Assembly (NCBI GenBank): GCA_013289765.1
Contig: JABCZI010000002.1
Coordinates: 496,001-560,000, forward strand
Origin: Acidobacteriota bacterium
Lineage (GTDB): Bacteria > Acidobacteriota > Terriglobia > Terriglobales > Acidobacteriaceae
Reading direction: 5' to 3'
Length of the DNA: 64,000 bases
Part shown: positions 44,944 through 54,742 of the stretch, in pieces
How positions within the stretch are numbered: position 1 is the stretch's first letter
How the letters are laid out: every line of letters begins with the position of its first letter
The notes under the pieces: generated by a model
What the model saw: only the letters and a program-made list of their open reading frames with translations
Told to the model about the DNA's origin: nothing
Database searches by the model: none
Made by a program: the position numbers and the translations under genes

Positions 44944-45951
44944 ATGAAAGCCGTTCAAGTCAGCAAGCCAGGAGGGAATTTCGAAATCGTTGAGCGCTCG
45001 ACTCCGCAGCCAGGGCGCGGGCAGGTACGCATCAAGGTGGAAGCCTGCGGCATCTGCCACAGCGACGCGCTCGTGAAAGAGGGACAGTGGCCGGGAATTC
45101 AGTATCCGCGAGTGCCGGGCCACGAGATTGCCGGACGCATCGATGCCATTGGCGCCGACGTCACAATCTGGAAGCCCGGCCAGCGGGTTGGAGTGGGATG
45201 GCATGGGGGACACTGTTTTCAGTGCGACCCCTGCCGCCGTGGCGACTTCGTCCTGTGCCAGTTCGGAAAGATTACCGCCATCACGTTTGATGGGGGTTAT
45301 GCGGAATATGTAGTGGTTCCGGCAGAAGCGGTGGCGTTGATGCCGGATGATCTGCCCGCGGCTGAGGCCGCGCCACTGCTCTGCGCCGGAATCACTGTCT
45401 ACAATTCACTGCGCAATTCCGGAGCCCGAGGCGGCGATCTGGTGGCTGTGCAGGGCATTGGCGGATTGGGCCACCTCGGGATTCAATATGCCCGCCAGAT
45501 GGGCTTCCGCACCGTCGCGATCGGTCGCGGCAAAGATAAACAGCCGCTGGCTCGGAAACTAGGCGCGCATGAATATGTCGACACTAGCGCCGGCGCTCCC
45601 GCCGAAGCGCTGCAAAAACTTGGTGGGGCGCGCTTGATTCTTGCGACTGCCCCGGATTCGAAATCGATCTCGGCTCTGGTCGACGGACTGGCGGGAAATG
45701 GAAAGCTCCTGATCGTGGGAGCAGGCTTCGAATCTCTCACCGTAACCCCCCTTCAGCTGATCGGGGGCCGCAAGTCTATTCAGGGCTGGCCAAGCGGCAC
45801 CGCTAAAGATTCCGAGGACACACTGCGATTCAGCTCCCTCAGCGGAGTGCGTCCGATGATTGAGCGTTATCCGCTGGAGAAAGCCGCCGAGGCCTACGAC
45901 CAGATGATTAGCGGGCGAGCGAGGTTTCGGGTGGTGCTGACCATGGACTGA
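44944..45951 (+). CDS. Zinc-dependent alcohol dehydrogenase (MDR family)
   Basis: A 335-residue medium-chain dehydrogenase. Catalytic zinc ligands are in ACGICHSD and PGHEIAG; structural zinc cysteines are spaced C-x2-C-x2-C-x7-C in CFQCDPCRRGDFVLC. The Rossmann motif is GIGGLGHLG. The sequence fits the AdhP/CAD branch that reduces or oxidises primary alcohols and aldehydes with NAD(P). AAAGGGA precedes the ATG. It stands alone between gltX and the ligase fusion. Confidence 0.94.
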   Translation: MKAVQVSKPGGNFEIVERSTPQPGRGQVRIKVEACGICHSDALVKEGQWPGIQYPRVPGHEIAGRIDAIGADVTIWKPGQRVGVGWHGGHCFQCDPCRRGDFVLCQFGKITAITFDGGYAEYVVVPAEAVALMPDDLPAAEAAPLLCAGITVYNSLRNSGARGGDLVAVQGIGGLGHLGIQYARQMGFRTVAIGRGKDKQPLARKLGAHEYVDTSAGAPAEALQKLGGARLILATAPDSKSISALVDGLAGNGKLLIVGAGFESLTVTPLQLIGGRKSIQGWPSGTAKDSEDTLRFSSLSGVRPMIERYPLEKAAEAYDQMISGRARFRVVLTMD

Positions 45952-46092
45952 GTGGTATCCGGAACGGTGAATCAGCTCCAGTCGCAACGGACTTGCGATC
46001 TTTCGACGGAATAACGGTTGTCACCTTCGGCCTTGCCGGAGCGGGACTTGATTTGTCTCTCGGCGCTCTTTCGTCGTCTATATCCATAATCC

Positions 46093-48645
46093 ATGGCGGA
46101 ATCGTTAGCAGAGTTTTTCCAGGTGAATTTTCAAGCGCACCGCAATGAGCGCGCTTATGGGCAGCGGCATGGGTACCGCATGGAGTGGTTCACGTACGGG
46201 CAGGTAATGGAGATGGCGCTTGGTTTCGCTCGCGAACTAGAGGCACGACGGATCGGCAAGGGCGAGCGGGTGATGCTCTGGGGCGAGAACTGCGCCGAAT
46301 GGGTTGCGGCGTTTTTTGGGTGCGTGATGCGCGGAGCGATCGTGGTTCCGATCGACGACGGGGCATTGCGAGACTTTGCGATACGTGTTGCGTGGCAGGT
46401 TGAGGCGAAGCTCTGGGTTTGTTCGCAGCGGAACGCGCTTAATTGCGCGGACGCAGGGGATGATCGTCCTGTTTTCGTTCTAGCTGAATTATCCAAGGGT
46501 TTAAGCGAGTCCCTGCCCAAGCCCAAGTCTCCTGAAGCGGCACTCAATCGAGACGATACCCTACAAATTATTTTTACTTCCGGGACTACGGCTGAGCCCA
46601 AAGGCGTGGTCATCACGCATGGGAATGTGCTGGCTAATATCTCTCCGCTGGAGCGGGAGATGCAGCGGTATTTGAAATATGAGCGGTGGGTGCATCCGGT
46701 GCGGTTTTTGAATTTGCTGCCGCTGAGTCACGTGTTCGGGCAGTTTCTGGGAATGTTTTTGCCTCCACTGCTGGGCGGCAGAGTGATTTTTCAGGAAGAG
46801 ATGAAACCATCGGAGATCATGAGCACGATCCGGCGGGAGCGCGTGTCGGTTTTGGTAACCGTGCCGAGAGTGTTGCAGTCGTTGAAGCAGACGATTGAGC
46901 GCGATCTGGAGGACCGGGGAAGAAGCGAAGAGTTTCGGCGATGGTTTGTAGCGGCGGAAGGGAAGCATTTCTTGCATCGCTGGTGGATTTTCCGCGAAAT
47001 TCGCCGGCAGTTTGGCTGGAAGTTCTGGGCCTTCATATGCGGTGGTGCGGCGCTCGATGCTGAGACCGAACAATTTTGGGATCGGCTGGGATACGCGGCC
47101 ATTCAAGGCTACGGATTGACGGAGACAACGTCGCTGATCAGCGTGAATCATCCGTTTAAGTTGGGGAAAGGATCGATTGGAAAGGTGCTGCCGGGGCGGG
47201 ATGTGAAGCTGGCGGAAGATGGCGAGATTCTGATTCGAGGTGGCGGAGTGGCGGCAGGGTATTGGAGTGGAGATCGGAGCGAGAAAGTCGCTGACGGGCT
47301 TACGGATAATGAAGGTTGGTATCGGACGGGAGATGTAGGTGCGCTGGATGAGGCTGGGAATCTTTATTTCAGAGGACGCAAGAAAGAAGTGATCGTCACT
47401 CCGGCGGGGCTGAACATTTATCCAGAAGACCTGGAGAGGGCGCTACGGTTGCAGCCGGAAGTAAAAGATTGTGTGGTGGTGGGAGTTGAGCGGGGAGGTA
47501 ACGCTGAGCCTTGTGCGGTGATGATTCTGCGCGACGATGCCCGCGTGGAAACGGTGGTGGAGCGTGCGAACCGGTCGCTGGCGGAATTCCAGCGGATGAG
47601 GATGTGGGTGCGATGGCCGCAACAAGACTTTCCACGCACCAGCACACAGAAGCCGCGGCGGAACGTAATTGCGGAATTTGCGGCAACGCACATTGCTCAG
47701 GCCGGGCAGATGGAAGCTGCTGTGCAGAGCCCGGTAAGGGAATTGATCGGTCGGATTACAGGAAGAAACATCGCTGGGTTCAATCCCGAAGCAGGGCTAG
47801 ACGCTGATCTTGGGTTGAGTTCCCTGGATCGCGTGGAGCTCATCAGCGCGCTGGAGGATCGATATCAGGTGGATCTGAGCGAGACGCGTTTCAGCGCTGC
47901 GCGCACCGTGGCCGATGTGGAAAGGATGTTAAGCGGCGAGGAACGGCCGCACGCAAAGTATCACTATCCGCGGTGGGTGTTGCAGTGTCCGGTGACATGG
48001 CTGCGATGGATCGCGCATTGTTTCTTGATGAGGCCGGCGATGATGTTACTGGGCTGGCCGCGCATTGAAGGACGAGAAAACTTGGAAGGATGGAGTGGGC
48101 CGCTACTGGTGGTTTGCAATCATATTTCCGATGTGGATGTTGGATTCGTGCACATGGCCTTGCCGGCGCGGCTGCGAAATCGAATTGCTACGGCAACGGG
48201 CGGCGAGGCTCTGGAAGCGTTGCACAGTCCCCCGGCCGGTAGAGGCTTTTTGAGGGGAATCTACGATCGCATTGGCTGGGCGCTTGGAGTTTCGTTGCTG
48301 AACTTGTTTCCCCTGCCCCGCGAGGCTGGATTCCGGCAGAGTTTCGCTTATGCCGGCGAGGCTGTGGATCGCGGATACAGTGTGCTGGTGTTTCCCGAAG
48401 GGCGACATACGCTGGATGGAACGATCAATCCATTTCGCGCGGGGATTGGACTGCTGGCGAATAATTTAGGAATTCCGGTGCTGCCGATGCGGATCGTGGG
48501 ACTGTTTGAATTGAAGCAGGCAGGAAAGAAATTTGCTCTACCGGGGAAGATAAAGGTGCGGATTGGCAGTTTGATGAATTTTGCGGATGGCAGCGACCCT
48601 GCGGAAGTTGCGCGACAACTGCAGAGAGCGGTGGAAGGCTTGTAG
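46093..48645 (+). CDS. Fused AMP-ligase, acyl carrier and acyltransferase protein
   Basis: An 850-residue protein with three modules. Residues 1-540: an adenylate-forming ligase with FTSGTTAEPKG (about 158-168), GYGLTETTS and GWYRTGD. About 550-620: an acyl carrier domain with the phosphopantetheine site LGLSSLDR (about 572). About 640-850: a PlsC-type acyltransferase with NHISDVD and FPEGRHT. The plan recalls Aas, which re-acylates lysophospholipids, but the carrier domain between ligase and acyltransferase is different from E. coli Aas. A fatty acid could be activated, loaded on the carrier and passed to a lysolipid within one chain. Confidence 0.88.
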   Translation: MAESLAEFFQVNFQAHRNERAYGQRHGYRMEWFTYGQVMEMALGFARELEARRIGKGERVMLWGENCAEWVAAFFGCVMRGAIVVPIDDGALRDFAIRVAWQVEAKLWVCSQRNALNCADAGDDRPVFVLAELSKGLSESLPKPKSPEAALNRDDTLQIIFTSGTTAEPKGVVITHGNVLANISPLEREMQRYLKYERWVHPVRFLNLLPLSHVFGQFLGMFLPPLLGGRVIFQEEMKPSEIMSTIRRERVSVLVTVPRVLQSLKQTIERDLEDRGRSEEFRRWFVAAEGKHFLHRWWIFREIRRQFGWKFWAFICGGAALDAETEQFWDRLGYAAIQGYGLTETTSLISVNHPFKLGKGSIGKVLPGRDVKLAEDGEILIRGGGVAAGYWSGDRSEKVADGLTDNEGWYRTGDVGALDEAGNLYFRGRKKEVIVTPAGLNIYPEDLERALRLQPEVKDCVVVGVERGGNAEPCAVMILRDDARVETVVERANRSLAEFQRMRMWVRWPQQDFPRTSTQKPRRNVIAEFAATHIAQAGQMEAAVQSPVRELIGRITGRNIAGFNPEAGLDADLGLSSLDRVELISALEDRYQVDLSETRFSAARTVADVERMLSGEERPHAKYHYPRWVLQCPVTWLRWIAHCFLMRPAMMLLGWPRIEGRENLEGWSGPLLVVCNHISDVDVGFVHMALPARLRNRIATATGGEALEALHSPPAGRGFLRGIYDRIGWALGVSLLNLFPLPREAGFRQSFAYAGEAVDRGYSVLVFPEGRHTLDGTINPFRAGIGLLANNLGIPVLPMRIVGLFELKQAGKKFALPGKIKVRIGSLMNFADGSDPAEVARQLQRAVEGL

Positions 48646-48677
48646 CGAAATCAGAAATATTAGTGTGCTTTATCAAA

Positions 48678-48706
48678 ACCCCGCCCAAGTTGGGCTTGAG
48701 CGGGGT
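48678..48706 (-). terminator. Rho-independent terminator of the Kelch-like gene
   Basis: ACCCCGC (48678-48684) pairs with GCGGGGT (48700-48706), with an inner CCCAA/TTGGG stem, followed on the minus strand by TTTTGAT. It also ends near the convergent ligase gene. Confidence 0.8.
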
Positions 48707-48726
48707 ACCCCACGGAAATAGAGGTT

Positions 48727-50235
48727 CTAGTCAATGACAACCGCGACCGCAGCGGACGGAATGCCGTTAGCGACGACTTCAAGAGTGCTGGCGCCAAGGC
48801 CGATGGAGGCTGGAACGTCGAACTTTGCAGAGACCAGTTTGCTCCCGGTGGCCACGCCCATAGTGCTGAAGCTGTGCGTGCGGGCGTAGACAACCTTGCC
48901 GGTGGCCGCATTGGTGATGCGCACCAGGGGCCAGTTTGTGGCGCTCTGGTTGTCATCGCCGTAAGCCGCGCATTGCGATAAGCCATTGAACTGGGTTCCG
49001 CTGATCGCGTTGTTACTGACGCCGTGAGTAAGGGTGGCCGCTACGGTAGTAATGGTAGGTTGCCACGCAGCCTGATAAGTGCCACTGGGAGTGTAAATTT
49101 CAACACTCGAAGAGAAGTCGGTGAACATAATCTGGCCTGTGGGCAGGCAGACCATGTTTCCGTAGAAGGAACTATCACTCGGAGCGTGTGGCGGAGCGGA
49201 CGTGAGGTTCATCGTGGTGCCATCCCACTCGTAGAACTTGCTACCAGTACCGAATATTCCAGGGCTGGTATCGAGAAGGACATTGCCATCGGGTAACAGT
49301 GCGGCAGGACCATCGGCGATGTCGAGACCGGTGGCGAAGTCCGGTCCGGCGGACCAAGTGCCGTTGGCAGTGTTATAGATTGCGGTATGTCCGGCGGCGC
49401 AACGATTCGCGCCCGTCCACAGAACGGTTCCATCGGGCCGCAGGACTCCGGGACCTTCCTCGTAAGAGGCGGCGCCTGATCCGCCGCAGGCAGCGGACGA
49501 ATCCCACAGCTGCTTGACAGTGCTTCCCGCGCTTACCCAAGCGCCAGTGCCTGGAGAGTATATCTCCGAGTTCGTGCCGGTTGCGCTGTAGGAGCCGACA
49601 TAAGCATCCACGGTCAGCACTTTGCCATTAGGCAGCAAGGTCCAACCTTCTTCGTCGTTGATGTCGAATTTGCCCGCGCCAGTTGTCGTCCAGGTAACGG
49701 GACTGACGCTGGAGAGAATGGCCTCTTGAGTGGAACAGCAATTCGCCAGCATCATTTTGCCATTGGGCAGTACGACACTTTGAGCATCGCCAACATTTGC
49801 CCATCCGGTGGGGGCTGCGAGCGATGCCCACGTATTGCTATGTGGGCTGTAGATCGCGCCTAAGGTGGTCCATGCATCAGCACCGTTGTTATATTCGCCG
49901 CCGATGACAACAACCTGGCCGCTGGGAAGGACCTCCGATGCAAAGTAGAGCGGATTGTAGCCGGCGGGTGCGCTGCCGGCATTCACCCAGTGTCCGTTAA
50001 TGTAGCTGCCGGTACTGTCTGGAATCAGGCGGTACCAGCTATCGGTGTGATTCGAGAAGAAGTAGCTATTTACCAAAACTGAGCCGTCAGTGAGCAGCAG
50101 CATATGGCCTACGGCTGACGCAGGCGCGGTTTTTAGCGCTTGCCATGTTCCGGCAGTGAATGGTTCCTGGCAAATGCCGATTGCGGAACACGCGAGGAAA
50201 GTCAGAGCGACTGCGAAAGCTCGGAAGAATTTCAT
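48727..50235 (-). CDS. Secreted Kelch/galactose-oxidase-like beta-propeller protein
   Basis: A 502-residue exported protein: signal peptide MKFFRAFAVALTFLACSAIGICQ, then repeated propeller blades of the form LLTDGSVLVN, VLPSGQVVVIGG, VLPNGKMMLA, LLPNGKVLTVD, VLRPDGTVLWTG, LLPDGNVLLD. A C-terminal immunoglobulin-like domain (TVAATLTHGVSNNAISGTQFNGLSQ) follows, as in galactose-oxidase-like proteins. The copper ligands of true galactose oxidase are not evident, so enzyme activity is doubtful. A TATAAT promoter lies upstream. Confidence 0.82.
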   Translation of the reverse strand: MKFFRAFAVALTFLACSAIGICQEPFTAGTWQALKTAPASAVGHMLLLTDGSVLVNSYFFSNHTDSWYRLIPDSTGSYINGHWVNAGSAPAGYNPLYFASEVLPSGQVVVIGGEYNNGADAWTTLGAIYSPHSNTWASLAAPTGWANVGDAQSVVLPNGKMMLANCCSTQEAILSSVSPVTWTTTGAGKFDINDEEGWTLLPNGKVLTVDAYVGSYSATGTNSEIYSPGTGAWVSAGSTVKQLWDSSAACGGSGAASYEEGPGVLRPDGTVLWTGANRCAAGHTAIYNTANGTWSAGPDFATGLDIADGPAALLPDGNVLLDTSPGIFGTGSKFYEWDGTTMNLTSAPPHAPSDSSFYGNMVCLPTGQIMFTDFSSSVEIYTPSGTYQAAWQPTITTVAATLTHGVSNNAISGTQFNGLSQCAAYGDDNQSATNWPLVRITNAATGKVVYARTHSFSTMGVATGSKLVSAKFDVPASIGLGASTLEVVANGIPSAAVAVVID

Positions 50236-50346
50236 TTGGATCCTCGATAACTTGATTTTGTGACCGTTGAATCTGAAGTGGCGCGTCCAACGTGGGACGC
50301 CGGGGAGGCTCCGCGTGAGTCTGGGCCTGAAACTTAAAGCGAACGG

Positions 50347-50375
50347 ATTATAACCTTAGTTTCTGGCGATCTGAA
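50347..50375 (-). promoter_or_regulatory. Sigma70-type promoter of the Kelch-like gene
   Basis: On the minus strand TTCAGA (50375-50370), 17-base spacer, perfect TATAAT (50352-50347). It would leave a leader of about 105 bases to the start at 50235. Confidence 0.5.
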
Positions 50376-50526
50376 CTGTTTCATCGACAGATTCGAAATT
50401 AATTCCTTGAACATGACGAAATTCCGAGAAAGCTTGCAAGATCTTGCACACTATTCGAGAAAAATCGGTATGTTTTCGCTCGGCTGGGATCGGACGCTGA
50501 CTGCGAGGGACGGACTAACTCGCGCT

Positions 50527-53500
50527 CTACTCTTCATCCATCCCGGATTCTTCTTTGTGAGACTCGGACTCGATCTTCACTTCGGGGAGATTCGCGTTGC
50601 GGAGTTCGCGATTAAGCGCGGGAAGGTCTGTGGTGTTGAACGTGTCCCAACGCTTCATGGCAGCCGAAGCGTCGCGTTCGACGGCAGCGACGGCTTCCGA
50701 TTGTGATTGCGTAGGTTCGGCGTCAACTTGCCACACCTGGCCATATAGCGATGCCACTTGTGCGTTTGCGCGCGCGAGAGTGACGGCCTCGGCGGGTGGA
50801 GCGAAACCGGATGGCGATCCGATCAGTGCTGCGATCTGTTCCTGGAAAGCTTGAACCTTATCGTGGATTGCACCGGTGGATCGCTCACTCAGCTTTTGCA
50901 GCGGATCGTGGAGCGACGCAGCTTGCATCACGGCCTTGGAGGTTTCGCTCAAGAGCGCGGCTAAGGTTGTTTCGAGACGGAATTTCTTCTCGAGGCTCGC
51001 CGCCGAGACTTGTACGCGCGGATCCATCTTTATTGTGAAGGGTGCGCTGTAAGTTTTCCCGTTCGCGGTAAGACGAACTGTGTAGGAGCCGGGAAGCGCC
51101 GTTGGGCCGAGCGGATAACGAGGCGTATCCCCAGGTATTGCGGCAATTGGATATTCGTGGCGAGCGGAATCGGGCGAACGATAATGCAGATCCCAAACCC
51201 AGCGATGCATGCCGGCTTCAGACGACAAAGAGCGGAAGGGGCTCAGCCAGTAAAGAGGGATCAGTTGCTTTTTCAGCTCCGCATCGTTGGCGCCGGGTTT
51301 GTCGGCGCTGGAGAATTTGCGAACGAGTTGGCCGCCAGCATCGAGAATCTCCAGCGACACCGAAGCAGAAGAGTTGTGCGCCAGATAGTAGTCGATGATC
51401 GCGCCGTCGGGAGGATTCGAGGCAGCGGGTTCGTCGGGGGGCAGCGGCGTATCGGTGTTGGTGTCGCGCTGCAGGCGGTAGGCGAGGGCGGGAGTAAACA
51501 GATGAGCGTCCCCGCTGGCGAGCGAACCGGCAGCATCGCGCAGCGGCGCGATGTCATCCAGAATCCAGAAGGAGCGGCCGTGCGTGGCTACGATGAGATC
51601 GTCGTTGTGAATCCACAGATCGCGCATGGAGGCGTGCGGCAAATTCAGTTGCAGGGATTGCCAGTGATCGCCGTCATCGAACGACACCCACACGGAATTC
51701 TCCGTGCCTGCGAACAACAAACCTTTGCGCACCGGGTCTTCGCGGACACTATCGACCGGGCCGAAGTCGGGCAATCCAGCGGTGATCAGCTTCCATGTTT
51801 CGCCGGCATCGTGAGTGCGGTAGATGTAGGGACGATTATCGTTGATCCGGAAGCGACTCACGGACGCGTAGACAGATTCGTTATCGAAGTGCGAGGCGCT
51901 AAGTTGTGTGACTTTGCTCCACGGAGTTAATTCTTTTGGAGTGATGTCATTCCACTTTTTCCCGCCATCGCGGGTCAGCCAGATGAGGCCGTCATCCGTT
52001 CCAGCCCAGAGGGTGCCGATGTTTTTGAACGAAGGTGCGAGAGCGTAGATGACGCCGCGCTGCTTCTCGGCGCCCTTCGGAACGAGGGAGCCGACGCTTG
52101 CAGGAACCCCGGGATTCTCGCGGGTGAGATCGTTGCTGATGGGCGTCCAGGAATTTCCGCCGTTCGCGGTTTTGAAGAGAATGTTGCTGGCGAAATAGAG
52201 CGTGTGAGGATCGAGCGGCGAAAACATCAACGGCTCGGTTCGATCGGTTCGATATTTTGCGCTGCGAAGTGGAATCGGCGTGACGTTCTGCACTTCCCCA
52301 GTGGACCAATGAAACTTCGACACCTCACTTCTTCCGCCACCGTAGATCACGTCGGGGTCGAGCGGGTCAGGAGCGACGTAGCCGTATTCGATGACGCCGA
52401 CGGGATGCCAGTCGCGGAAAGTGATTGCTCCGTCGTTGCCGCGGCTTGCAATGCAGACGGAACCGCTCTCCTGCTGACCTCCGCAAACTTTGTAAGGAAA
52501 AGTTGGAGTGACGGCGACGTGATAAATCTGCGCCGTGGGCTGGTTGTACCAGGAACTCCAGGTAGCTCCGCCGTTGACGGTGACCAGCGCGCCTTGATCG
52601 CTGACGAGAAGAATTATGTTCGGATCGTTGGGATTGATCCAAAGATTTTGATAATCGTCGCCGCCGGGCGCGCCGCGAAATCCCGACCACGTTTTTCCGC
52701 CATCGGTTGAGCGCATCGTCACAGTGCTGGCGCTGTAGACCACGTCTGCGTTTTTTGAATCGACTCGCGGAACCGCAAGGTCACCGCCGCCGATGCGGCC
52801 TGAGGGACGCGGGTCGTCGGTGATTTTGGACCAGTTTTCTCCGGCATCGTCGGAACGGTAGAACGCGAGCGGGCCTGACGCGGCGGCAACCGTCGCGTAG
52901 AGGCGGCGGGAATCGCTGGGAGCGATGGCGACATAGATTTGCGCGAGATCTTTCGGCAGGCCGTTCGCTAATGGCCGCCAGGTGTTCCCGCCGTCAGTTG
53001 ACTTGAACAATCCTCCGCTGGTTCCGTTGACTTCGTTGTTGTCTTCCCACGGGCCTTCGCGTACTTCCCACATTGAGGCGTAGATAATGTCGGGATTCGA
53101 TGGATCAATTTCAACATCGGATGCGCCGGTGTTTTCGTTCTTGTAAATAAGTTTTTGCCAAGTCTGGCCGCCATCGGTGGACCGGAAAAGGCCGCGTTCT
53201 TCGTTCGGGCCATAGGGATGACCGAGCACGGCGGCAAAGATTCGATTGGGATCGCGGGGATCAATGGCGAGCGCGGGGATTTGCAGGCCGTCACGCAACC
53301 CGAGATGCGTCCACGATTTTCCAGCGTCGGTGGATTTGTAGATGCCATTGCCGACCGATAGATCGGGGCGATGCAGGCCTTCGCCGCTGGCGACGTAGAT
53401 AATGTTTGGATCGGACGGAGCTACCGCGATGGCGCCGATCGACTGCGTGGATTCGTGGTCGAAGATCGGGGTCCAGGTGCGGCCGTAGTCGTTGGACTTC

Positions 53501-53715
53501 CACACTCCGCCGTTGACTTGACCCACGTAAAAAAGGTTTGGCTGGCTGGGGACGCCGGCGGCGGCGCGAGTGCGGCCACCGCGAAATGGTCCGATCATGC
53601 GCCAACGTAAATCTTGAAAGAGGTTCTCGGGAACTTGCTGCGCGGTGCTGGAGCCAATCGATAAGAAAACAGAAATGCACGCAAGTAAGCGGATGACTAC
53701 GTTGGATGTGGTCAC
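50527..53715 (-). CDS. Secreted sortilin/BNR-repeat beta-propeller protein
   Basis: A 1062-residue exported protein with a signal peptide (VIRLLACISVFLSIGSSTAQ). It has many BNR/sortilin-type repeats of the form KSTDAGKSWTHLG, RSTDGGQTWQKL, YRSDDAGENWSKI, RSTDGGKTWSGF and YRTHDAGETWKL, making one or two large beta-propellers. A C-terminal region (YTVRLTANGKTYSAPFTIKMDPRV, then a helical segment) is shared with acidobacterial relatives often called glycosyl hydrolases. No catalytic residues of a glycosidase can be named, so that label is not adopted. The last residues are Glu/Lys-rich. Confidence 0.85.
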   Translation of the reverse strand: MTTSNVVIRLLACISVFLSIGSSTAQQVPENLFQDLRWRMIGPFRGGRTRAAAGVPSQPNLFYVGQVNGGVWKSNDYGRTWTPIFDHESTQSIGAIAVAPSDPNIIYVASGEGLHRPDLSVGNGIYKSTDAGKSWTHLGLRDGLQIPALAIDPRDPNRIFAAVLGHPYGPNEERGLFRSTDGGQTWQKLIYKNENTGASDVEIDPSNPDIIYASMWEVREGPWEDNNEVNGTSGGLFKSTDGGNTWRPLANGLPKDLAQIYVAIAPSDSRRLYATVAAASGPLAFYRSDDAGENWSKITDDPRPSGRIGGGDLAVPRVDSKNADVVYSASTVTMRSTDGGKTWSGFRGAPGGDDYQNLWINPNDPNIILLVSDQGALVTVNGGATWSSWYNQPTAQIYHVAVTPTFPYKVCGGQQESGSVCIASRGNDGAITFRDWHPVGVIEYGYVAPDPLDPDVIYGGGRSEVSKFHWSTGEVQNVTPIPLRSAKYRTDRTEPLMFSPLDPHTLYFASNILFKTANGGNSWTPISNDLTRENPGVPASVGSLVPKGAEKQRGVIYALAPSFKNIGTLWAGTDDGLIWLTRDGGKKWNDITPKELTPWSKVTQLSASHFDNESVYASVSRFRINDNRPYIYRTHDAGETWKLITAGLPDFGPVDSVREDPVRKGLLFAGTENSVWVSFDDGDHWQSLQLNLPHASMRDLWIHNDDLIVATHGRSFWILDDIAPLRDAAGSLASGDAHLFTPALAYRLQRDTNTDTPLPPDEPAASNPPDGAIIDYYLAHNSSASVSLEILDAGGQLVRKFSSADKPGANDAELKKQLIPLYWLSPFRSLSSEAGMHRWVWDLHYRSPDSARHEYPIAAIPGDTPRYPLGPTALPGSYTVRLTANGKTYSAPFTIKMDPRVQVSAASLEKKFRLETTLAALLSETSKAVMQAASLHDPLQKLSERSTGAIHDKVQAFQEQIAALIGSPSGFAPPAEAVTLARANAQVASLYGQVWQVDAEPTQSQSEAVAAVERDASAAMKRWDTFNTTDLPALNRELRNANLPEVKIESESHKEESGMDEE

Positions 53716-53832
53716 TTCGGCCCCCCTCAGATGCCAAACGCCAAACGAACCAGAATAAACTAAAAACCGAAGTGACGGGCAGAGAGTCCAATTGCAGAAG
53801 AGCTCTATAAGTCATTCAGAAAAATGGAGGAC

Positions 53833-54741
53833 CTAAGTAATTTTGGCCAGAATTCGCGACAAGCCTCCCGCTTTGAGTGCCGGAGTGGCGCCCGATTGGC
53901 TGGCCACCCAGGCGCCGACGCGGTTCGCGGTTTCATTGATCTGATCGAGTGGGACCCCGCGGAGGTATCCGTGCACCATGGCTGCGGTGAAGGCGTCGCC
54001 GGCTCCGACGGTGTCAGCGACTTTTACTTTGACGCCCGCATGTTCGCTGCATTCGTCAGCGGAAATCAGCAGGCTGCCAGCGCCGCCGCGAGTGACGCAA
54101 ATCAGCTTCAGATTGTGTAAGGATAGAAGGCGGCGCGCCGAGTCCTTCTCGCTTCGGTGTTCGAGTTCGAAGAGGGCCATGATCTTCGGCAACTCTTCAT
54201 GGTTGAGTTTCACAATGGTTGCGAGGCTCATCGATTCGGCCAGTATTTGGCGGGAATAAAAATTCTGGCGGAGATTCACGTCAAAGATGCGGATTGCTTC
54301 CCGTCGCGTGGCATTCAAAAAGCTTTTAATGGTTGACTGACTACGCGCGGAGCGTTGAGCCAAAGATCCGAAGCAGACTGCATCGGCCTCGCGGGCTAAC
54401 TGCTGCCATTCTTTAGTCCATTCGAGATAATCCCACGCGACGGGATGCAGGATGTCGAAGCAGGGCTGGCCGGCGGCGTCGATCTTGACGTTTACTGTTC
54501 CAGTTGGATGCACGGAATCTCTTTGAACGAAGCTTGTGCTCAGTCCGAGCTGCGTTAATTTTTGCAGTGCTTCGTCGCCAAGTGCATCGCAGCCGATTCG
54601 GCTGGCGGGAATTCCGTGATCGCCGAGCAGATTGGTGATGTAGGCGAAGTTGGCGGGCGCTCCGCCAAGTTGCTTGCCGGAAGGAAGAAGGTCCCAGAGC
54701 AATTCGCCTAGGCCCACGCTGGTGCGCTTGCGGTCAGCCAT
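53833..54741 (-). CDS. PfkB-family carbohydrate kinase (fructokinase-like)
   Basis: A 302-residue ribokinase-fold sugar kinase. The N-terminal substrate-side motif is LGGAPANFAYITNLLG and the ATP/anion-hole signature is DTVGAGDAFTAAM with the catalytic Asp. The opening GLGELLWDLLPSGKQLGGAP is the fructokinase pattern. ATG 54741 lies one base after the stop of the CRTAC1 gene, so the two are translationally coupled or at least cotranscribed. It likely phosphorylates fructose or a related sugar released by nearby glycosidases; this last point is inference. Confidence 0.9.
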   Translation of the reverse strand: MADRKRTSVGLGELLWDLLPSGKQLGGAPANFAYITNLLGDHGIPASRIGCDALGDEALQKLTQLGLSTSFVQRDSVHPTGTVNVKIDAAGQPCFDILHPVAWDYLEWTKEWQQLAREADAVCFGSLAQRSARSQSTIKSFLNATRREAIRIFDVNLRQNFYSRQILAESMSLATIVKLNHEELPKIMALFELEHRSEKDSARRLLSLHNLKLICVTRGGAGSLLISADECSEHAGVKVKVADTVGAGDAFTAAMVHGYLRGVPLDQINETANRVGAWVASQSGATPALKAGGLSRILAKIT

Positions 54742-54742
54742 T

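Noticed and set aside
50527-53715. Calling the BNR-repeat protein a glycosyl hydrolase
   Set aside because: Only propeller repeats are visible; no glycosidase catalytic residues could be named.
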